A stretch of 64,000 nt of DNA. Source: Echinarachnius parma (Eukaryota > Echinodermata > Echinoidea > Clypeasteroida > Echinarachniidae). A model generated the notes under the pieces. It worked only from the letters and a program-made list of their open reading frames with translations. It searched no databases and was not told the origin of the DNA. Location of the stretch: positions 1 to 64,000 of the forward strand of contig JBAMJV010009385.1 in NCBI GenBank assembly GCA_037951105.1. Direction: 5' to 3'. The position numbers were made by a program, and so were the translations under genes. Positions 11,620 to 23,402 of this stretch are shown in pieces; the stretch's first letter is position 1; every line of letters begins with the position of its first letter.

Positions 11620-12020
11620 CACCATCTTGTGCCACCCGGCCTCCCTCCCTTTGCCCCCTCTTCGCCCTCTTGCTCGTCCCCTCGTTGCCTCTTCTGTGCC
11701 CCCTCTTTGAACCTTCTTTGCCCCCGATTTACTCTCCCTTTACCCCTTTGCGCACCGTTGTTGTCCCTCTGTGTATATATTGTTATGCCCCTCTATTTGC
11801 CCCCTTTGTTCCCGCTTTACCCCCTCTTTGCATACCCCCACCCCCCCCCCCCCCCCTCCAGTAAGTTGAACCCTATGTTCCCCAGGCCTCTATATTTGTC
11901 CCTCTTGTCCCATCTTGTGCCCCTCTATGCGCCTATATGTGCCCCTCTCTGCGCCTTCTGTGCCCCTCTCTGCACCTTCCGTGCCCCTCTCTGCGCCTTA
12001 TGTAGCCCTCCTCTTTACCT
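11620..12020. repeat. C/T-rich low-complexity DNA with a short minisatellite
   Basis: Blocks of TGCCCCTCT-type sequence, a C16 run at about 11841-11856, and three tandem units of about 24 bp (GTGCCCCTCTCTGCGCCTT) at about 11938-12003. The proline/cysteine-rich frames are artefacts. Confidence 0.75.
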
Positions 12021-12029
12021 CGTTGTCCA

Positions 12030-12840
12030 CTCCTTTCACCCTAGCAACGACATTCGTAACATTGGGAGTCATATGTCGAGGAGGAGGAGGAGGATGAGTA
12101 GAAACGAAAGTAGAAGAATGAATCAGACGCGCTTGTTCATCAGGTTGTCTACACAAGTCCATGTTTAATCCTGTCAATCGTTAAGGCATATTATTCATTT
12201 CGAATGTTATGCCCGCAGCTATAAAGGTGGCGGAATGCGTATGCGACACAAATCTTGATAACAAATGACAAACAAACTATATTGTATGAAAGAAACAAAA
12301 ACAAAAATCATCGGGGGAAAAACCTAAATTCTCGACCATAACTTTTATATTATCTATAATACAGTAACTGATTGTCCCCCTTTATCATGTTTTATCATGT
12401 TTATCAAACAACATTCCCATTGTGTACTTCCCATGTTGTACTTGACTTTTCTCTCTTCATGAATCAACTGAATTCAACTTAAATCGCTTTAATTATAACT
12501 TTCTCCATGCGATATTTTAACGAGTTATGGAAGATCCCATAATTAGATTATGTCATATTTTCCATAAACTACATCTGTACCGCTTGTTTCCACTTGATCA
12601 TGCGTAATTCTGATATCTAAAATTAAAGTTATCCATAACAAATACAGGATTCATGACGTTTTTTGTCTCCAAAATTGTTGTTTATGATTTCGATATCGAT
12701 ACCAATATCATTGTAAGATTCTTCTCAATGATGTGTGATAGTTCCATGGAAAAGCAAAACAGTTAACCTCATACAAAAGTAAAATTGATTGGTTCATCTA
12801 CTGCCCATTGATTTTGACCACAATCGAAATGCAAACATCA
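12030..12840. other. Non-coding, nothing recognised
   Basis: AT-rich sequence with a short (GAG)n patch near 12080. No coding signal. Confidence 0.4.
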
Positions 12841-12842
12841 GG

Positions 12843-12961
12843 GTGCACATTACATGGGCGTCGATGCTTACGTAATACCCATTCATCAGGGGGGGATGGA
12901 TGAATGGATCATCCCCCCCTGATCAATGGGTATCAATGACAGATCGACGCCCGTGGTGCAC
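12843..12961. mobile_element. Short palindromic MITE
   Basis: GTGCAC tips; arms share ATGGGCGTCGAT, TACCCATT and CATCAGGGGGGG with the inverted copy. About 119 bp. A one-armed copy of the same sequence sits at 24938-24987. Confidence 0.65.
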
Positions 12962-14109
12962 AAGATATGTTGATGCACTGACATGACTGAGTGATCTGGT
13001 TAAATTAATAATGTACATAACATACGTGAAATATAATGCCTTTACCAAGTAACATTTACATTAATAACTATATATTATGAAGTCTGCATTTTTTGATAAA
13101 TTATATTGTACAATGAAACGGAAACAAAGAATATTTCTGCCAAAAGTGGCACAGATTTATTTTGCGAGATTCAGTCTAAATCCTTACAAATTATAATTTC
13201 GTTGGTTGCTCATATTATAGTGCGTTTGTTTGTATTATAACCCTCAGATGACAGCACGTCATTATAATGATGCATGCGACTTACTTAGAGCTCTGTAAGT
13301 CTCGATAAAATAAGCACAAACGTATAATTGCGCTGACGAATCTACCGTGAAAAACCATGCTGACATTTTGATCATAATGTAGTGTCACCGTTCAAAAAAA
13401 ATGTAATATAACATATTCTTTGAGCGATAAAGTATACAGGGGAAACTTGACCAAAAGGAAAAACCTTTCTAAATGTGTATTATACAGACATGAAGGATAG
13501 AAATATTATTCCTAATATGAGTTCCAAAAATACAAACATCGTTAATGGATTTGTATATTGTTTTGGGTTCCGCTCTCGAATTGTGTTTGTTACGGGCTTT
13601 GTTGTTTTACATGTGCATGCAGGCCTACAAACATGATAAATAATGCCTATACAAAGTTGTACAAAAAATACGTTATTTGTGTTTATGGGGGGGGGGGGGG
13701 GGGTATGTGTTTGAAATGATAAAAACCAACGAACACATATTAGTATGTATTAACCATTTGAACACGCTGAACTCGATACGATGTTTAAACTCAAAATTGA
13801 AACCAATATTCATTCATTCACAAGAAAGTATATCGAACAATCCTCATTTTATAGTTGAGCAAAGGGGGCCAAAATATTCGCAAATTAATAAACGAGCCGT
13901 CGAAAAGAAGTAATGATACAAAAATGAATCACGACTAAAAAAATGACAACCTCTGAATAACCTGCCCTTTTGGTGACAAGCCTATGGGACGGAAAATAAT
14001 TTATATCGTGTTTCCCCGCAATTGCCTAATATTTATTTGGCAAGCGTCGATGGTGCTCTATATATTCTGGCGCGCTAATAACACTTCCCGAGTTATTGTA
14101 TGCATCCCG
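12962..14109. other. Non-coding, with a G17 tract
   Basis: AT-rich, no gene seen. G17 at about 13687-13703. The 78-aa frame starting at that tract is not recognisable. Confidence 0.4.
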
Positions 14110-14800
14110 ACCGCGAAAGTGCAGTGGAGAGGGTGATCTATTTTATTTCCCGCCTTTCCCCAGCCCCTTCCCCCCCCCCCCCCCCATTCCCTCTCTCTCT
14201 CTCTTCCCCAGAGCCGTATATAGATTATATACCCTATTTTATAACCCTATATAATATACGGCCCTGTCTCTCTCTCTCTCTTTCTCTTTGCAACTAGTAA
14301 TTTTTTTTGTTACATATTCTCTATATATCTCTAGTATAATGGATTTATTATATATTTTCCCCTCCCCTTCTTTATCTCGCTCTCTCTCCAATGTATGTTC
14401 TTTTTTGCTATGCATGTCTAATTATCACTATATCTCTTACACTTTCTCTCTCTATTTTGTAAGTCCCCCTCTTGAAAACCTTAGCTCACCTCACAATTTC
14501 GATTTAACATTACTGTCCTCTGTTTGTTTTCTCTTTCTCTTTTGATGTTTTTCAAAGTATGTATTCAACTCTATCTTTATTATTATTATCTTTTCTTTTG
14601 CAATTTTAATTTCTTTCTCCCTTCACCCCATCCCCCTCCCCCTTCCAGCTTCTGATCTCTTGCCCTCCTTTCTCATCCCTCTTTTTCTCTCTTCCCACCT
14701 CTGTCTTTTTCCTCACTGTCGTATTGTTTAATCTCCCCCTCTCTCTCACTCTCTCCTTCGATCTCCCCCAGTCTCCCTCTTTCTCTCCCACCCCTCACCA
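14110..14800. repeat. Polypyrimidine-rich tract
   Basis: Long C/T-rich DNA with (CT)n blocks and C16 at about 14170-14185. No gene. Confidence 0.75.
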
Positions 14801-15230
14801 ATATTCCAACGTCACATCGTTCACCGGGTATGAATAATGATATATCGGTTTTGTGGAGGGGGTCGCTTCTCTCCTAAATGAGCAGTCAAAATTGGGGTTT
14901 TCGAAAAATTATTTTTTGTCGGCCCATGCAAGCCTCTCCGAAATTGATAGATAGATATATATTATCAACTTTCTCCGACGTGCGTCCATAATGAATCTCA
15001 TCTTGCACGGGTTTTTCCCCCTCTGGTATATTGATATGATATGTCACGTCTATACTGTATTAAATGCCACCGACATGACTTTATAAATACAAACTCATCT
15101 TGAATTTTCTCTCCTATATTTTGAAATGATATGACATGTCTGCAGTATATATACAAAAATAGCCGAATCCCCTTATGTTTTATGAATGTCATCGCGTGGA
15201 ATTATATATTTAGATGTATTTGTTATTCAT
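14801..15230. other. Non-coding
   Basis: A GATA-type microsatellite near 14946 is followed by ACTTTCTCCGACGTGC. That phrase recurs after the (AT)n tract at 16529, so it is probably an element end. No gene. Confidence 0.4.
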
Positions 15231-15396
15231 GGGCCCCGTTGCAGAAAAAGATACAATCGATTGTAAATTACTATTAATTGTAATTCAGAAAATTTGCGCG
15301 TTTCAACCAATTAGATGTGCGCATTTAGAGCACATGTTCCGACTTACAATTAATTATAACTTACAATCGATTGTATCTCTTTCTGCTACGGGACCC
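15231..15396. mobile_element. Palindromic MITE, GGGYCCCGTTGCAG family, copy 1
   Basis: Ends GGGCCCCGTTGCAG and CTGCTACGGGACCC. Both arms repeat ACAATCGATTGTA-type palindromes. No ORF. Relatives are at 34510-34685 and 54500-54674. Confidence 0.75.
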
Positions 15397-15683
15397 TTAA
15401 GTTCCAGACAGTCATCGAGTAATGCAATATTTATTCTATTTTTAATTTGAAATATGTTGCACTTGAACTGGATAACGGATCTCGGTTGCATACATATTTT
15501 GAACTAGCAGAATAAGGAATGATATTGCATTATCAATCAATACCTACCTGGCTATCCTTGCCAATACTGCCCTAACACGTTGATGACTGATTGTCAATAC
15601 TTAGGATATACTTATGTTGATAATGCAAAATACTGCTGAAACTGCTTATCCACTATTATACAAATAGTGCATGGTTTGGAGTT

Positions 15684-15817
15684 GAATATACCAGAATAGA
15701 CAACGATACATTTTTAATTTCTCGAGAGCGATTATATTGCATCGAGGCCGCAGGCCGAGTGCAATATAATCGCACAAGAGAAATTAAAAATGTAGAGGTG
15801 TCTATTATGGAATATTT
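15684..15817. repeat. Long hairpin
   Basis: Arms of about 65 bp: ACATTTTTAATTTCTC on the left matches its complement on the right, then GCGATTATATTGCA meets TGCAATATAATCGC around a GGCCGCAGGCC tip. Probably a foldback element. Confidence 0.75.
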
Positions 15818-16480
15818 AACGACAGGAATCATGTACTATTATTTTGTTATATAAGATGATTATTTTGAGGAACTGATTTTGTTATCATGTTGATAAACCC
15901 AAATTGACCATGAGTGTTCTCTCGTCGGCCCTGCGTACTTTGTACGAGGGCCAGCGCGTATTATAAATAATTGCGCGCTCTGCGCATTTTCCCCATTCAA
16001 GAACAAGCGCACAAGCGCACATTACGCACTCCAAGGCCATCCCCTGCGCAGTTATAGTGCATATGCACTATAACTTTACCATTTACTATACCGCATTAAG
16101 CATCAGTAATCAACCAATAGGAATGCTCAATTTCCCTTAATTATGACGTCATCATCTTATATAATTATTTTAAAAACACCTGTGTAATAAAATGAGAGTC
16201 AATATAGAGCCTACAATTTTCGATCCGAGCAGAATTTTCTTCAAAGGCTAACATGACGATGGTACATTATTTATATAGAGAACATCAGTTACTGTATTAT
16301 TATGATATAATTATATTCCTACAAATCAATTATACATTTAAAATAACGTTTTTCAACTTAAATTCTAAAACATTACATGACTGTTTCTTATTTGAACCAG
16401 TTAATCAATGCTTCGGACTGTGATGCTCCTTTCCGAAGTCGAAGGGTTTATTATGTTTGTTCCTAATTGTTTCTGATCTG

Positions 16481-16484
<4 letters not shown>
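15818..16484. other. Non-coding, with a perfect 24-bp palindrome
   Basis: A GC-rich patch lies at about 15925-16060. It is followed by a perfect palindrome centred on GTGCATATGCAC (about 16062-16085). No ORF. Confidence 0.45.

Positions 16485-16518
<34 letters not shown>
16485..16518. repeat. (AT)n microsatellite
   Basis: Pure AT dinucleotide run of about 34 bp. Confidence 0.9.
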
Positions 16519-16520
<2 letters not shown>

Positions 16521-16540
16521 CATTATTAACTTTCTCCGAC

Positions 16541-16788
16541 GTGCTTAGTTCCAAAAGGTGCTAAATCCACTTTCCATAGAAATTGAGTTAACGATATCAG
16601 AACATGAATAAGATACATAGCTATCTAGATATCAACATGTTAGGACAAATTACACAATCAAAATAAATATATAAAACGTTCCATTTTCATATTCCCATTG
16701 ACATGTGTACAAAGTTCGACAAAGAAACCTGCTTTTCTTCAGAGTTGAAAAAGTGGATTTAGCGCCTTTTTGAAATTAAGCTCTTTAT
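16541..16788. mobile_element. TIR MITE, GCGCTAAATCCACT family, copy 1
   Basis: Left arm GCTTAGTTCCAAAAGG then GCTAAATCCACT; right arm AGTGGATTTAGCGCC then AATTAAGCTC, inverted. About 250 bp, no ORF. Second copy at 24271-24490, about as long and alignable throughout. Confidence 0.7.
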
Positions 16789-16792
16789 GTGC

Positions 16793-17100
16793 TCTTTTTC
16801 ATTCATTTCAAATATTTCTAGTCAGTTTCTTTTATGTTTGAATTCAATTAATAAAAATCTGCATCACTCCGTGTGATCCCGCGCACTTAAGTGACAGGAT
16901 TATATAGATTCTGACTATACATGTATACGAACAAGAAAATAGTTTCATGGGAACGTCCCCCATTCAAGGGTCTTTGTATCTCGATGATTGAGCACCGGTC
17001 TAGCAATCCGGAGGTATCGGGTTCGATTCCCGGCGAAGTCTATTTGTTTTGCTCATTTTTATTCATTTAAAAAGTATCTAGTCAGTTTCCTTTATGTTGA
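16793..17100 (+). repeat. tRNA-bearing repeat unit with flanking direct repeats, copy 1
   Basis: A tRNA-like core (16970-17040) is preceded and followed by the same phrase, TTCTAGTCAGTTTC-type sequence ending in TTTGAATTCAATTA. Period about 255 bp. Homologous unit at 57585-57940; a further core on the minus strand at 35131-35201. Confidence 0.65.
16970..17040 (+). tRNA. tRNA-like sequence, anticodon position AGC (Ala-like), degenerate
   Basis: 71 nt. The T-arm (TCGGG TTCGATT CCCGG) and the B-box GGTTCGATTCC are intact and the anticodon loop reads CTAGCAA. The D-stem has a mismatch at its first pair (T10), the acceptor has one mismatch, and the terminator is weak. Probably a pseudogene or SINE head rather than a working tRNA. 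Confidence 0.35.
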
Positions 17101-17281
17101 ATCCTAATTATGAATGTAACAAAGCTCCCTGTTAATATTTTGAAAATAATGTTGTTTGACAATGTGTAAGAAGTGAAGAACGTCAAATAAAAGCGTGTGT
17201 AAAGTGTTGTTACTTTGTGTTTGTTGATTTTTGTTTTCAATTAAATTAATTTGTTTCACATTTCTATTTCACATCTCTTAA

Positions 17282-17707
17282 AGGTAGTGTTGAGTATTGG
17301 TATTTCCCGAAGTGCCCCCGATATTTGTTTGTGAGATAATGAAAAACTGACTGTCAAATTCGAAAGAACATACAATTTTAATGACAGAATAAACTTTATT
17401 TGATCAAAATTGGTTTAGAAACGGCTGAAATATCCATAAATATAATTTTATTTTAAATGTTCTTCACCGGTAATCACCGGGCGATATTTAGACTTTTTAG
17501 AAAAATTTCAAAAAATGCTCGAAGACTACAATGGTTGAAATCAATGAGTTTTTAAATAGCGCCCTCTTGAGTTGTAACGGCTCTTTTTTTTATGATAATA
17601 AGGGTTTTACTTAGTCGTTTGTAATTGTATATACTTTTTGAGCATGGTGAAGTTATAACTATAACTTTGTACCGTTAAGTTAAGTTTGACCAATACTCAA
17701 CTATACA
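17282..17707 (+). mobile_element. TTAA-flanked MITE, family 1, copy A
   Basis: Degenerate left end AGGTAGTGTTGAGTATTGGT and right end ACCAATACTCAACTATAC, flanked by TTAA. The interior matches the other family-1 copies (CTTTATTTGATCAAAATTGG, then GCGCCCTCTTGAG). No ORF. Confidence 0.7.
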
Positions 17708-17711
17708 TTAA

Positions 17712-18057
17712 TTTACAAAATAATAAGCAAATCAATAAAATAAAATAAAGTAACTGAAATAGTATTTTTACTGTAGATTTATTGATATTGTATGTAAGTT
17801 AAAATTGCTTAGAAGGTATTTTGGTAGATAAAAAGCCAGACACAACACTGTGCAAATGATATCGTATTATATTCTGGAGTGTTATCTTAATTTGATAATA
17901 CAAATAATTTAAGAATGTCATTTAAAAGTGTACGCATGATGTTTATATGCAATTTATTTCGTATCAAGTATGTCGTACGAATACGACGTACAAAGAGGAA
18001 ACGATATATTGTTCAAACTATAAAATAAAGACTATCTTTAATTAAAACTAATGCAGT
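17712..18057 (+). other. Probable 3' part of a Pitx intron
   Basis: AT-rich, no ORF and no clear repeat. It leads into a polypyrimidine tract and 3' splice site. CTAAT near 18046 is a plausible branch site. Confidence 0.5.
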
Positions 18058-18096
18058 GTTTCCCGTTCTTCTTCGTCTCTTTTTGTCTCAAAACAG
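18058..18096 (+). promoter_or_regulatory. 3' splice site of the terminal Pitx exon
   Basis: A pyrimidine-rich run (TTCTTCTTCGTCTC, TTTTTGTCTC) ends in AAAACAG at 18091-18096. The homeodomain reading frame opens immediately after it, at homeodomain position 47 where paired-class genes commonly carry an intron. Confidence 0.85.
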
Positions 18097-18654
18097 ATTT
18101 GGTTCAAGAATCGGCGAGCAAAGTGGAGGAAGCGTGAACGGAATCAGATGAACGAATTGAAGAACGGGCTGGGCGCCGGCTTCAACGGGCTGATGCAACC
18201 CTTCGACGACGGCCTCTACTCGGGCTACTCCTACAACAACTGGGCCGCGGCCAAGAGCGCCGCCGCCAACCCGCTCGGCTCCAAGAGCTTCGCCTGGTCG
18301 CTCAACACCGTCAACCCGCTGTCGGCCATGACCTCGCAGCCGATGTGCTTCAACCCTCCGACCACCATCAGCTCGACGTTCTCCGCGGCCGCGCCCGTCA
18401 ACGGCGTCGGTGGGCAGTTGAACTCTCTCAACAACGCGGCCGCGGCTGCGGCGGGTGCTGCCCCTGGTTACCCCTACGCCTCGGCGCCGGGCGCTCCGGC
18501 CTACGTTTACAGAGAGCCGTGCTCCAACAGCATCGCTTCACTACGGCTGAAGGCGAAACAGCATTGCGAGAGTATGACGGGCGTTAGCTATCCGGTACCC
18601 CAGAGTTCCTCGCTGTCCGCCTGTCAATACTCGGGTCTAAACGGGACAATGTGA
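18097..18654 (+). CDS. Pitx: Pitx homeobox transcription factor, terminal coding exon (partial)
   Basis: Encodes the last 185 residues of a Pitx-type nuclear transcription factor. The exon opens at homeodomain residue 47 with [17 protein letters not shown], the end of recognition helix 3. Lys50 (codon 18106-18108) is present; in this family it gives TAATCC-type DNA specificity. Next come [20 protein letters not shown], a Ser/Ala/Pro-rich region with an Ala tract, then the OAR motif [12 protein letters not shown] (18529-18564) and a C-terminal LSACQY motif. Helix 3 followed by FNGLMQP, YSYNNW, OAR and LSACQY in this order is diagnostic of Pitx rather than Otx, Gsc or other OAR genes. The exon is far richer in GC than its surroundings. 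The frame starts at a splice acceptor; the ATG at 18148 is internal. Exons with the N-terminus and homeodomain helices 1-2 were not found upstream in this window. Regulation is not visible directly; see the TAATCC clusters. Confidence 0.95.
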   Translation: MWFKNRRAKWRKRERNQMNELKNGLGAGFNGLMQPFDDGLYSGYSYNNWAAAKSAAANPLGSKSFAWSLNTVNPLSAMTSQPMCFNPPTTISSTFSAAAPVNGVGGQLNSLNNAAAAAAGAAPGYPYASAPGAPAYVYREPCSNSIASLRLKAKQHCESMTGVSYPVPQSSSLSACQYSGLNGTM

Positions 18655-19115
18655 ATCATTATTATCATCATTATTTTTACGAGGAGAAAATATATGTTTG
18701 AAAATAACCAAGAAAGTAAGAACTTTATTCTTGATAATTATTATATCCCACTACATAGATTTGATTTCTAACCCAATGACATTTCTCAATCAAGCCTGGA
18801 TGGTGGCATGTGAATTGAATACTCGGGCATAAACGGGACATTGCGGATGTCATCTTTCTAGATAGTAAAACGATATTATACCTTGAAAGATGGCGTGCAA
18901 GTGAATGTTATCGTTGCAATTGAAGAACGTCGTTACCATCGTTACATCTATCCCTCCACAAAACTGTTTATCATTTTGATTGTTTCATGTTGTACTTTGC
19001 CAGTCGCCTGCTATTTAACAGCGTATCATCCTAAACAGGACAATATTGATTTCATGTGAAATGTTATAACCAAGAAGATAACAAGAAACTTGTAATTCTC
19101 TCAAAATTATTGAGT
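18616..19115 (+). repeat. Degenerate duplication of the Pitx coding end and proximal UTR
   Basis: The stop-codon region (AATACTCGGGTCTAAACGGG, from 18627) recurs at about 18818 as AATACTCGGGCATAAACGGG. A more diverged form is at about 19028 (CTAAACAGGACAAT), preceded by CGCCTG as in the coding copy. ATAACCAAGAA plus flanking text also repeats (about 18702 and 19068). The spacing is about 190-195 bp per step. Confidence 0.6.
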
Positions 19116-19380
19116 ATGATTGTGCAAGCAACTTGAGTGTGTTTTGTTCCTTCGCTTGCCAATAATTATACCGAGGCTTAGTGTGTAGGACAAATCACAT
19201 GCACTACAAATAAGTTAGATGATAATAATATGGTAGAAATTACAAACTAGTAACCATGGTAACACATCAATTAATACCATGAAATACTGTGAAAGGAATT
19301 TTTATACTTTTTACATTAACTATTAACAAGAGTTTTTGTTTCGTTATTTTCTCTTTTAATAAACCGAAAACTATTTACAT
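18655..19380 (+). other. Presumed Pitx 3' UTR with candidate poly(A) signal
   Basis: Follows the TGA at 18652-18654. AATAAA occurs at 19358-19363, before the first transposon at 19557, and is the most economical end for the transcript. Alternative AATAAA copies lie further on (near 20633 and 21114), beyond transposon insertions. The extent is inferred. Confidence 0.4.
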
Positions 19381-19556
19381 TATCCTTAATTTATTTATGT
19401 TGATTGTAACGTATTAACTCGGTTGTGAGTATTTGGTTCAAATTCACACATGAATTATGTTGGTCCAAGATATTCGCGCTTCGGGAGAGTAAATACTGAT
19501 AGCAATGTAATGTGTGAACTAATATTTTAATGTAAACAGTATATATCCAACATTAA

Positions 19557-20589
19557 AGGGATAGTTGAGTGTTGATATAGAGGGCGCTGCACAAAATACT
19601 TGTTTTGTGAGGTTATGAAAAACTGAGTGTCAAATATGAAAGAGCATACAATTTAAATGACAGAATACAATTTATTTGATCAAAATCGGTTCAGAAACAG
19701 TTGAATATCAATAAATATATCCGATCGGAATAAAAACAAAATATATAAAATGCTTACGCTTTTTAAAACATTTTCAAAAGAGGTTTTTAAATAGTTGTTG
19801 ATGATCTCTCTATTTAAAGGGGTAGTTCAGTTTTGGTAGAGAGGGCGCTGCACAACACAATTTTGTTGTGAGGTAATGAAAAACTAAGTGTCGAATTTGA
19901 AAGAACATGCAATTTTAATGGCAGAATAAACTTTATTTGGTCAAAATCGGTTTAGAAATGGCTGAAATATCAATAAATATATCCGATCGTAATAAATTTG
20001 GGCCCCAAATTTATTCGATGATTTAAAAAAAAATATTTAAAAATGCTTACACTTTTTCAAAAAATGTTAAAAGCGGTTTTTAAATAGTTGTTGATGATCT
20101 CTCTATTTATTCATTATTTCAACAAAACATCACATGCATAATTTTGTATGAAAAATGGTTGAAACCAATGCCTTTTTAGAAAACGCCCTCTTGTGTTTTA
20201 ATGGCTCCTTTTAAAAAATGATAACAGGCTTTTTACTTAGTCGTTTGTAATGTTGTATAACTATTAGTTTGTAATTTTACTTTGCAGGTTTTGGTTACTA
20301 AAGTTCAGCCTTACAAAAACTGTACTACCCCTTTAATCATTATTTTAACCACCAAAAAACACCTGCACAGTTTTGCATTATGAATAGTTGAAACCAATGA
20401 GTTTTTAGAGAGCGCCCTCTTGAGTTTTAACGGCTCTTTTTGAATGATAACAAGCTTTTGTAATTGTGTATACCTTTCGAGCATGGTGGAGTTATAACTA
20501 CTAGTTTGTAATGTAATGGTGCAGGTTTTGGTTACTAAAATTCAGGTTGACCAAAACTGTACTCTCTTTACCAAAACTCAACTATCCCT
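19557..20589 (+). mobile_element. TTAA-flanked MITE, family 1, copy B (outer)
   Basis: Left AGGGATAGTTGAGTGTTG, right ACCAAAACTCAACTATCCCT, both bordered by TTAA (19553-19556 and 20590-20593). Interrupted by a second family-1 element at 19818-20332; the two halves join to give the normal family length of about 515 bp. Confidence 0.85.
19818..20332 (+). mobile_element. TTAA-flanked MITE, family 1, nested copy
   Basis: AGGGGTAGTTCAGTTTTGGT at the left, AAAACTGTACTACCCCT at the right, with TTAA at 19814-19817 and 20333-20336. The uninterrupted equivalent in copy C (about 50832, CTATTTAATCATT) is the empty site, so the TTAA duplication can be read directly. Confidence 0.88.
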
Positions 20590-20593
20590 TTAA

Positions 20594-21880
20594 AGGAGCA
20601 TGATGCATACGTCTAAGCAATCACAATCATACAAATAAAGAGGGGGAATAGGGTGTACAATTTATATGTGGAATTCGTGAAAGAAATGTTTACAAACTTT
20701 GATCTCAAATTGACGGTTATATTTATTATCTTATTTTGTATGGAGTTGATGATATATAATGCAACATCGGTGAGATTCATCATGATGTTTATCAAACATT
20801 TGCACCCAAGGAGTTAATATTACTTAATATTACAAACATTATACATGAAAATTGAGTTTACTGTGTAAACCAAGTTAAGTTTGTACGCTTCTCGTTTACT
20901 ATTGGTCTCATTTAAACACTTTGATTACTAAATGATTATAGGATTGTGTATTCTGCTGAGTTAAACGGCGAAATTTTCACCCTGAAATTAATTTCTTGTC
21001 GTTTATACAGCCACTGGCTTAAAGGGAATTTACACGCTGGTTTAGAGGCTTACTGGGTGTGATGAGAAGATAAATCATGCCAGTCATAGTCGTATATTTC
21101 ATCTTGGGTACAAATAAAAGATGAAAATAATCTATGTTTTTTGTTAACGATAATTGTTCTCTGCTTTCACTACCCACTGGAAGCTGTCAAGTTTGCCCGC
21201 GCTCAAAGTCAATGACGTGGCAGCGGACTAAACTGAAGCGGGATACGTAACCACTGACATAGCAATATATGTCATAATAACAACAACAACAACATAATTT
21301 AACTTTCCTTTTTAAATGTCAACGCCACTTACAATATTGACAATATCAACACCTCGATTAAATACGTAGATATAGTTACAATTTAGTAGAAAAAATAACA
21401 ATAAAATAATTGGCACCTATTGCACCGGAACCTTATCAGCACTATAAACATTTTTTTCTCCTTTTTTTTTCTTGACCGTGTTTCACATTTCATTGATCAC
21501 TAACTATATACAACATGAATTTGTGAGCAAAATGGTGCCTTTTTCATTAAAAGGTTCTTGTGTTTGTTATTGTTTAACATGTTTAATGTCATTATATATA
21601 TCGATTGTCATAATTTTCACTTTTCGTACATGAATTACACTTAATTATGAAACTGATTGCTTTCAATATGTACAACGTTCACATAATATTTGTATATATT
21701 ACATTTTAATGATATTTGCAACAAAAGTTGACTTGTTTTTGTATGTAGAAGCACTAGTTGTTATTTACAATTGTGGATATTGATGGTTTTATCAGATATG
21801 ACAGGTATAACAAGCGTGTGTGCTTTAATATTTCTTCGAATTCGTTTAGAAATTCGTAAATTGCGCTCGCACTCTTAACA
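20594..21880. other. Non-coding, nothing recognised
   Basis: AT-rich sequence with a few CpG-containing phrases near 21180-21250 and an (AAC)n patch near 21280. No credible ORF. Confidence 0.4.
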
Positions 21881-21884
21881 TTCC

Positions 21885-22690
21885 CTACAGGGAAGAACAG
21901 TGTGTCACAGTGTGATGTGGATCACAATGTGAACACGATATTGGTACAATGTGAGACACAGTCTGAACACACCGCTTATCAAGGTGTTAACAAACTATTA
22001 AAGGTTGTTTCAGGGTTTATTTAACCGCTACGTTCACAGTGAGTCCACAGTATGATGAGCGTTGATACACTATACTGGACTGAAAAGGCACGAATTTAGA
22101 CGTGTTCACAATGTGATCCACACAATGAGTTCACATTGTTATCCGCATATTGTGTTCACATTGTGAGTCACACATGGAGTGTATTCACAATGTGATCCAC
22201 ACAATGTATTCACAATGCGATCCACACAGTGTGTTCACATTTGATCCGCATAGTGCGTTCATATTGTGATCGATAAAGTGCGTTCATAGTGTGTTACACA
22301 CAGTGTGTTCCACACAGTGTGTTCACAAAGTGATCCACACAGTGTGTTCACAATGTGATTCACACAACGTGTGCACATTGTGATCCACACACTTCGTTTA
22401 CACTGTGACCCACAGAATGTGTAAACATTGTGATCCACACATGCAGTGTGTTCACAATTTGATCCACACAGTGTATTCACAATGTGCTCCAAACAGTGTG
22501 TTCACATTGTGATCCACATAGTCCGTTAATATTGTGATCTAAAACGTGCGTTCACGTTGTGATCCACACAGTGTGTTCACATTTTGATCCAAACAGTGGG
22601 TGGGTTTACAATGTTATCCACACAATGTATTCAAATAGTGATCCACATAGTGTGTTTACACTATGGCACACCGTGTTCTTTCCGGAAATG
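21885..22690. mobile_element. TIR element filled with degenerate GTGATCCACACA minisatellite, copy 1
   Basis: Left end GGGAAGAACAGTGTG and right end inverse CCGGAAAGAACACGGTGTG. The interior is dozens of degenerate units of about 20-22 bp alternating GTGTTCACA and GTGATCCACACA. Open frames across it are repeat artefacts. Confidence 0.6.
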
Positions 22691-23400
22691 TATGTTCCTG
22701 TGATGGGTGTCAATGACGCGTTTAGATTTATATACATTTGTTTCACGCCTCGGTTAGATGTATTGCCATTTAAAATATAGTCGTAATTTGTAGAGGGCGC
22801 TTTGCTGCCGCACAACGAAACAACGATAATATTTTTACTAGGATGTCTACATTATCCCCATGACTAACAAATCTTATTTCTTCATTAATATTCAATTCAT
22901 AATTGAATAAAATCTGTTAAAATATATACAGGGTTTGTAAATTCCCCCCAAATAGTAATGCATGAAAGTGGGCCTGATAAAAAACAAAATTGTCACTATT
23001 TATGTATGATTATAAAAGTAGCTGTCTTTTAACGTTGTACATGTACGCTGTGGCTCTACCTGGAATACGGGACAGTGAATTGGGTGATCTTATTATTCTT
23101 TTCTAATAGTACTATCAATTTTTTAGGTATAATGAAATATTCATCCAACTTTATTTCAGAATCAGCTATTACTGCCAGAATGATTCAACAAAAGTATTGC
23201 AATATAGCTTATTTTATTTTAATATAATTACGTGAACTTTCCCCCAGTCCCCAAAAGAATATTAAATTTGAATAACAAGTAAAGCTTGCACTCGTTATCT
23301 ACATGATCTATGTCTCACAATCTTCGAAGAACTGATTCTATTAACGTGAAATATTAATATGAATAGAACAGTGTATATCTGCAAGGAGGGAATGTGAAAT
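22691..23400. other. Non-coding, nothing recognised
   Basis: AT-rich spacer between two minisatellite-bearing elements. No ORF and no tandem repeat seen. Confidence 0.4.
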
Positions 23401-23402
23401 CC

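Noticed and set aside
11629-12168. 179-aa Pro/Cys/Leu-rich frame
   Set aside because: C/T-rich low-complexity DNA with a minisatellite; other frames are also open.
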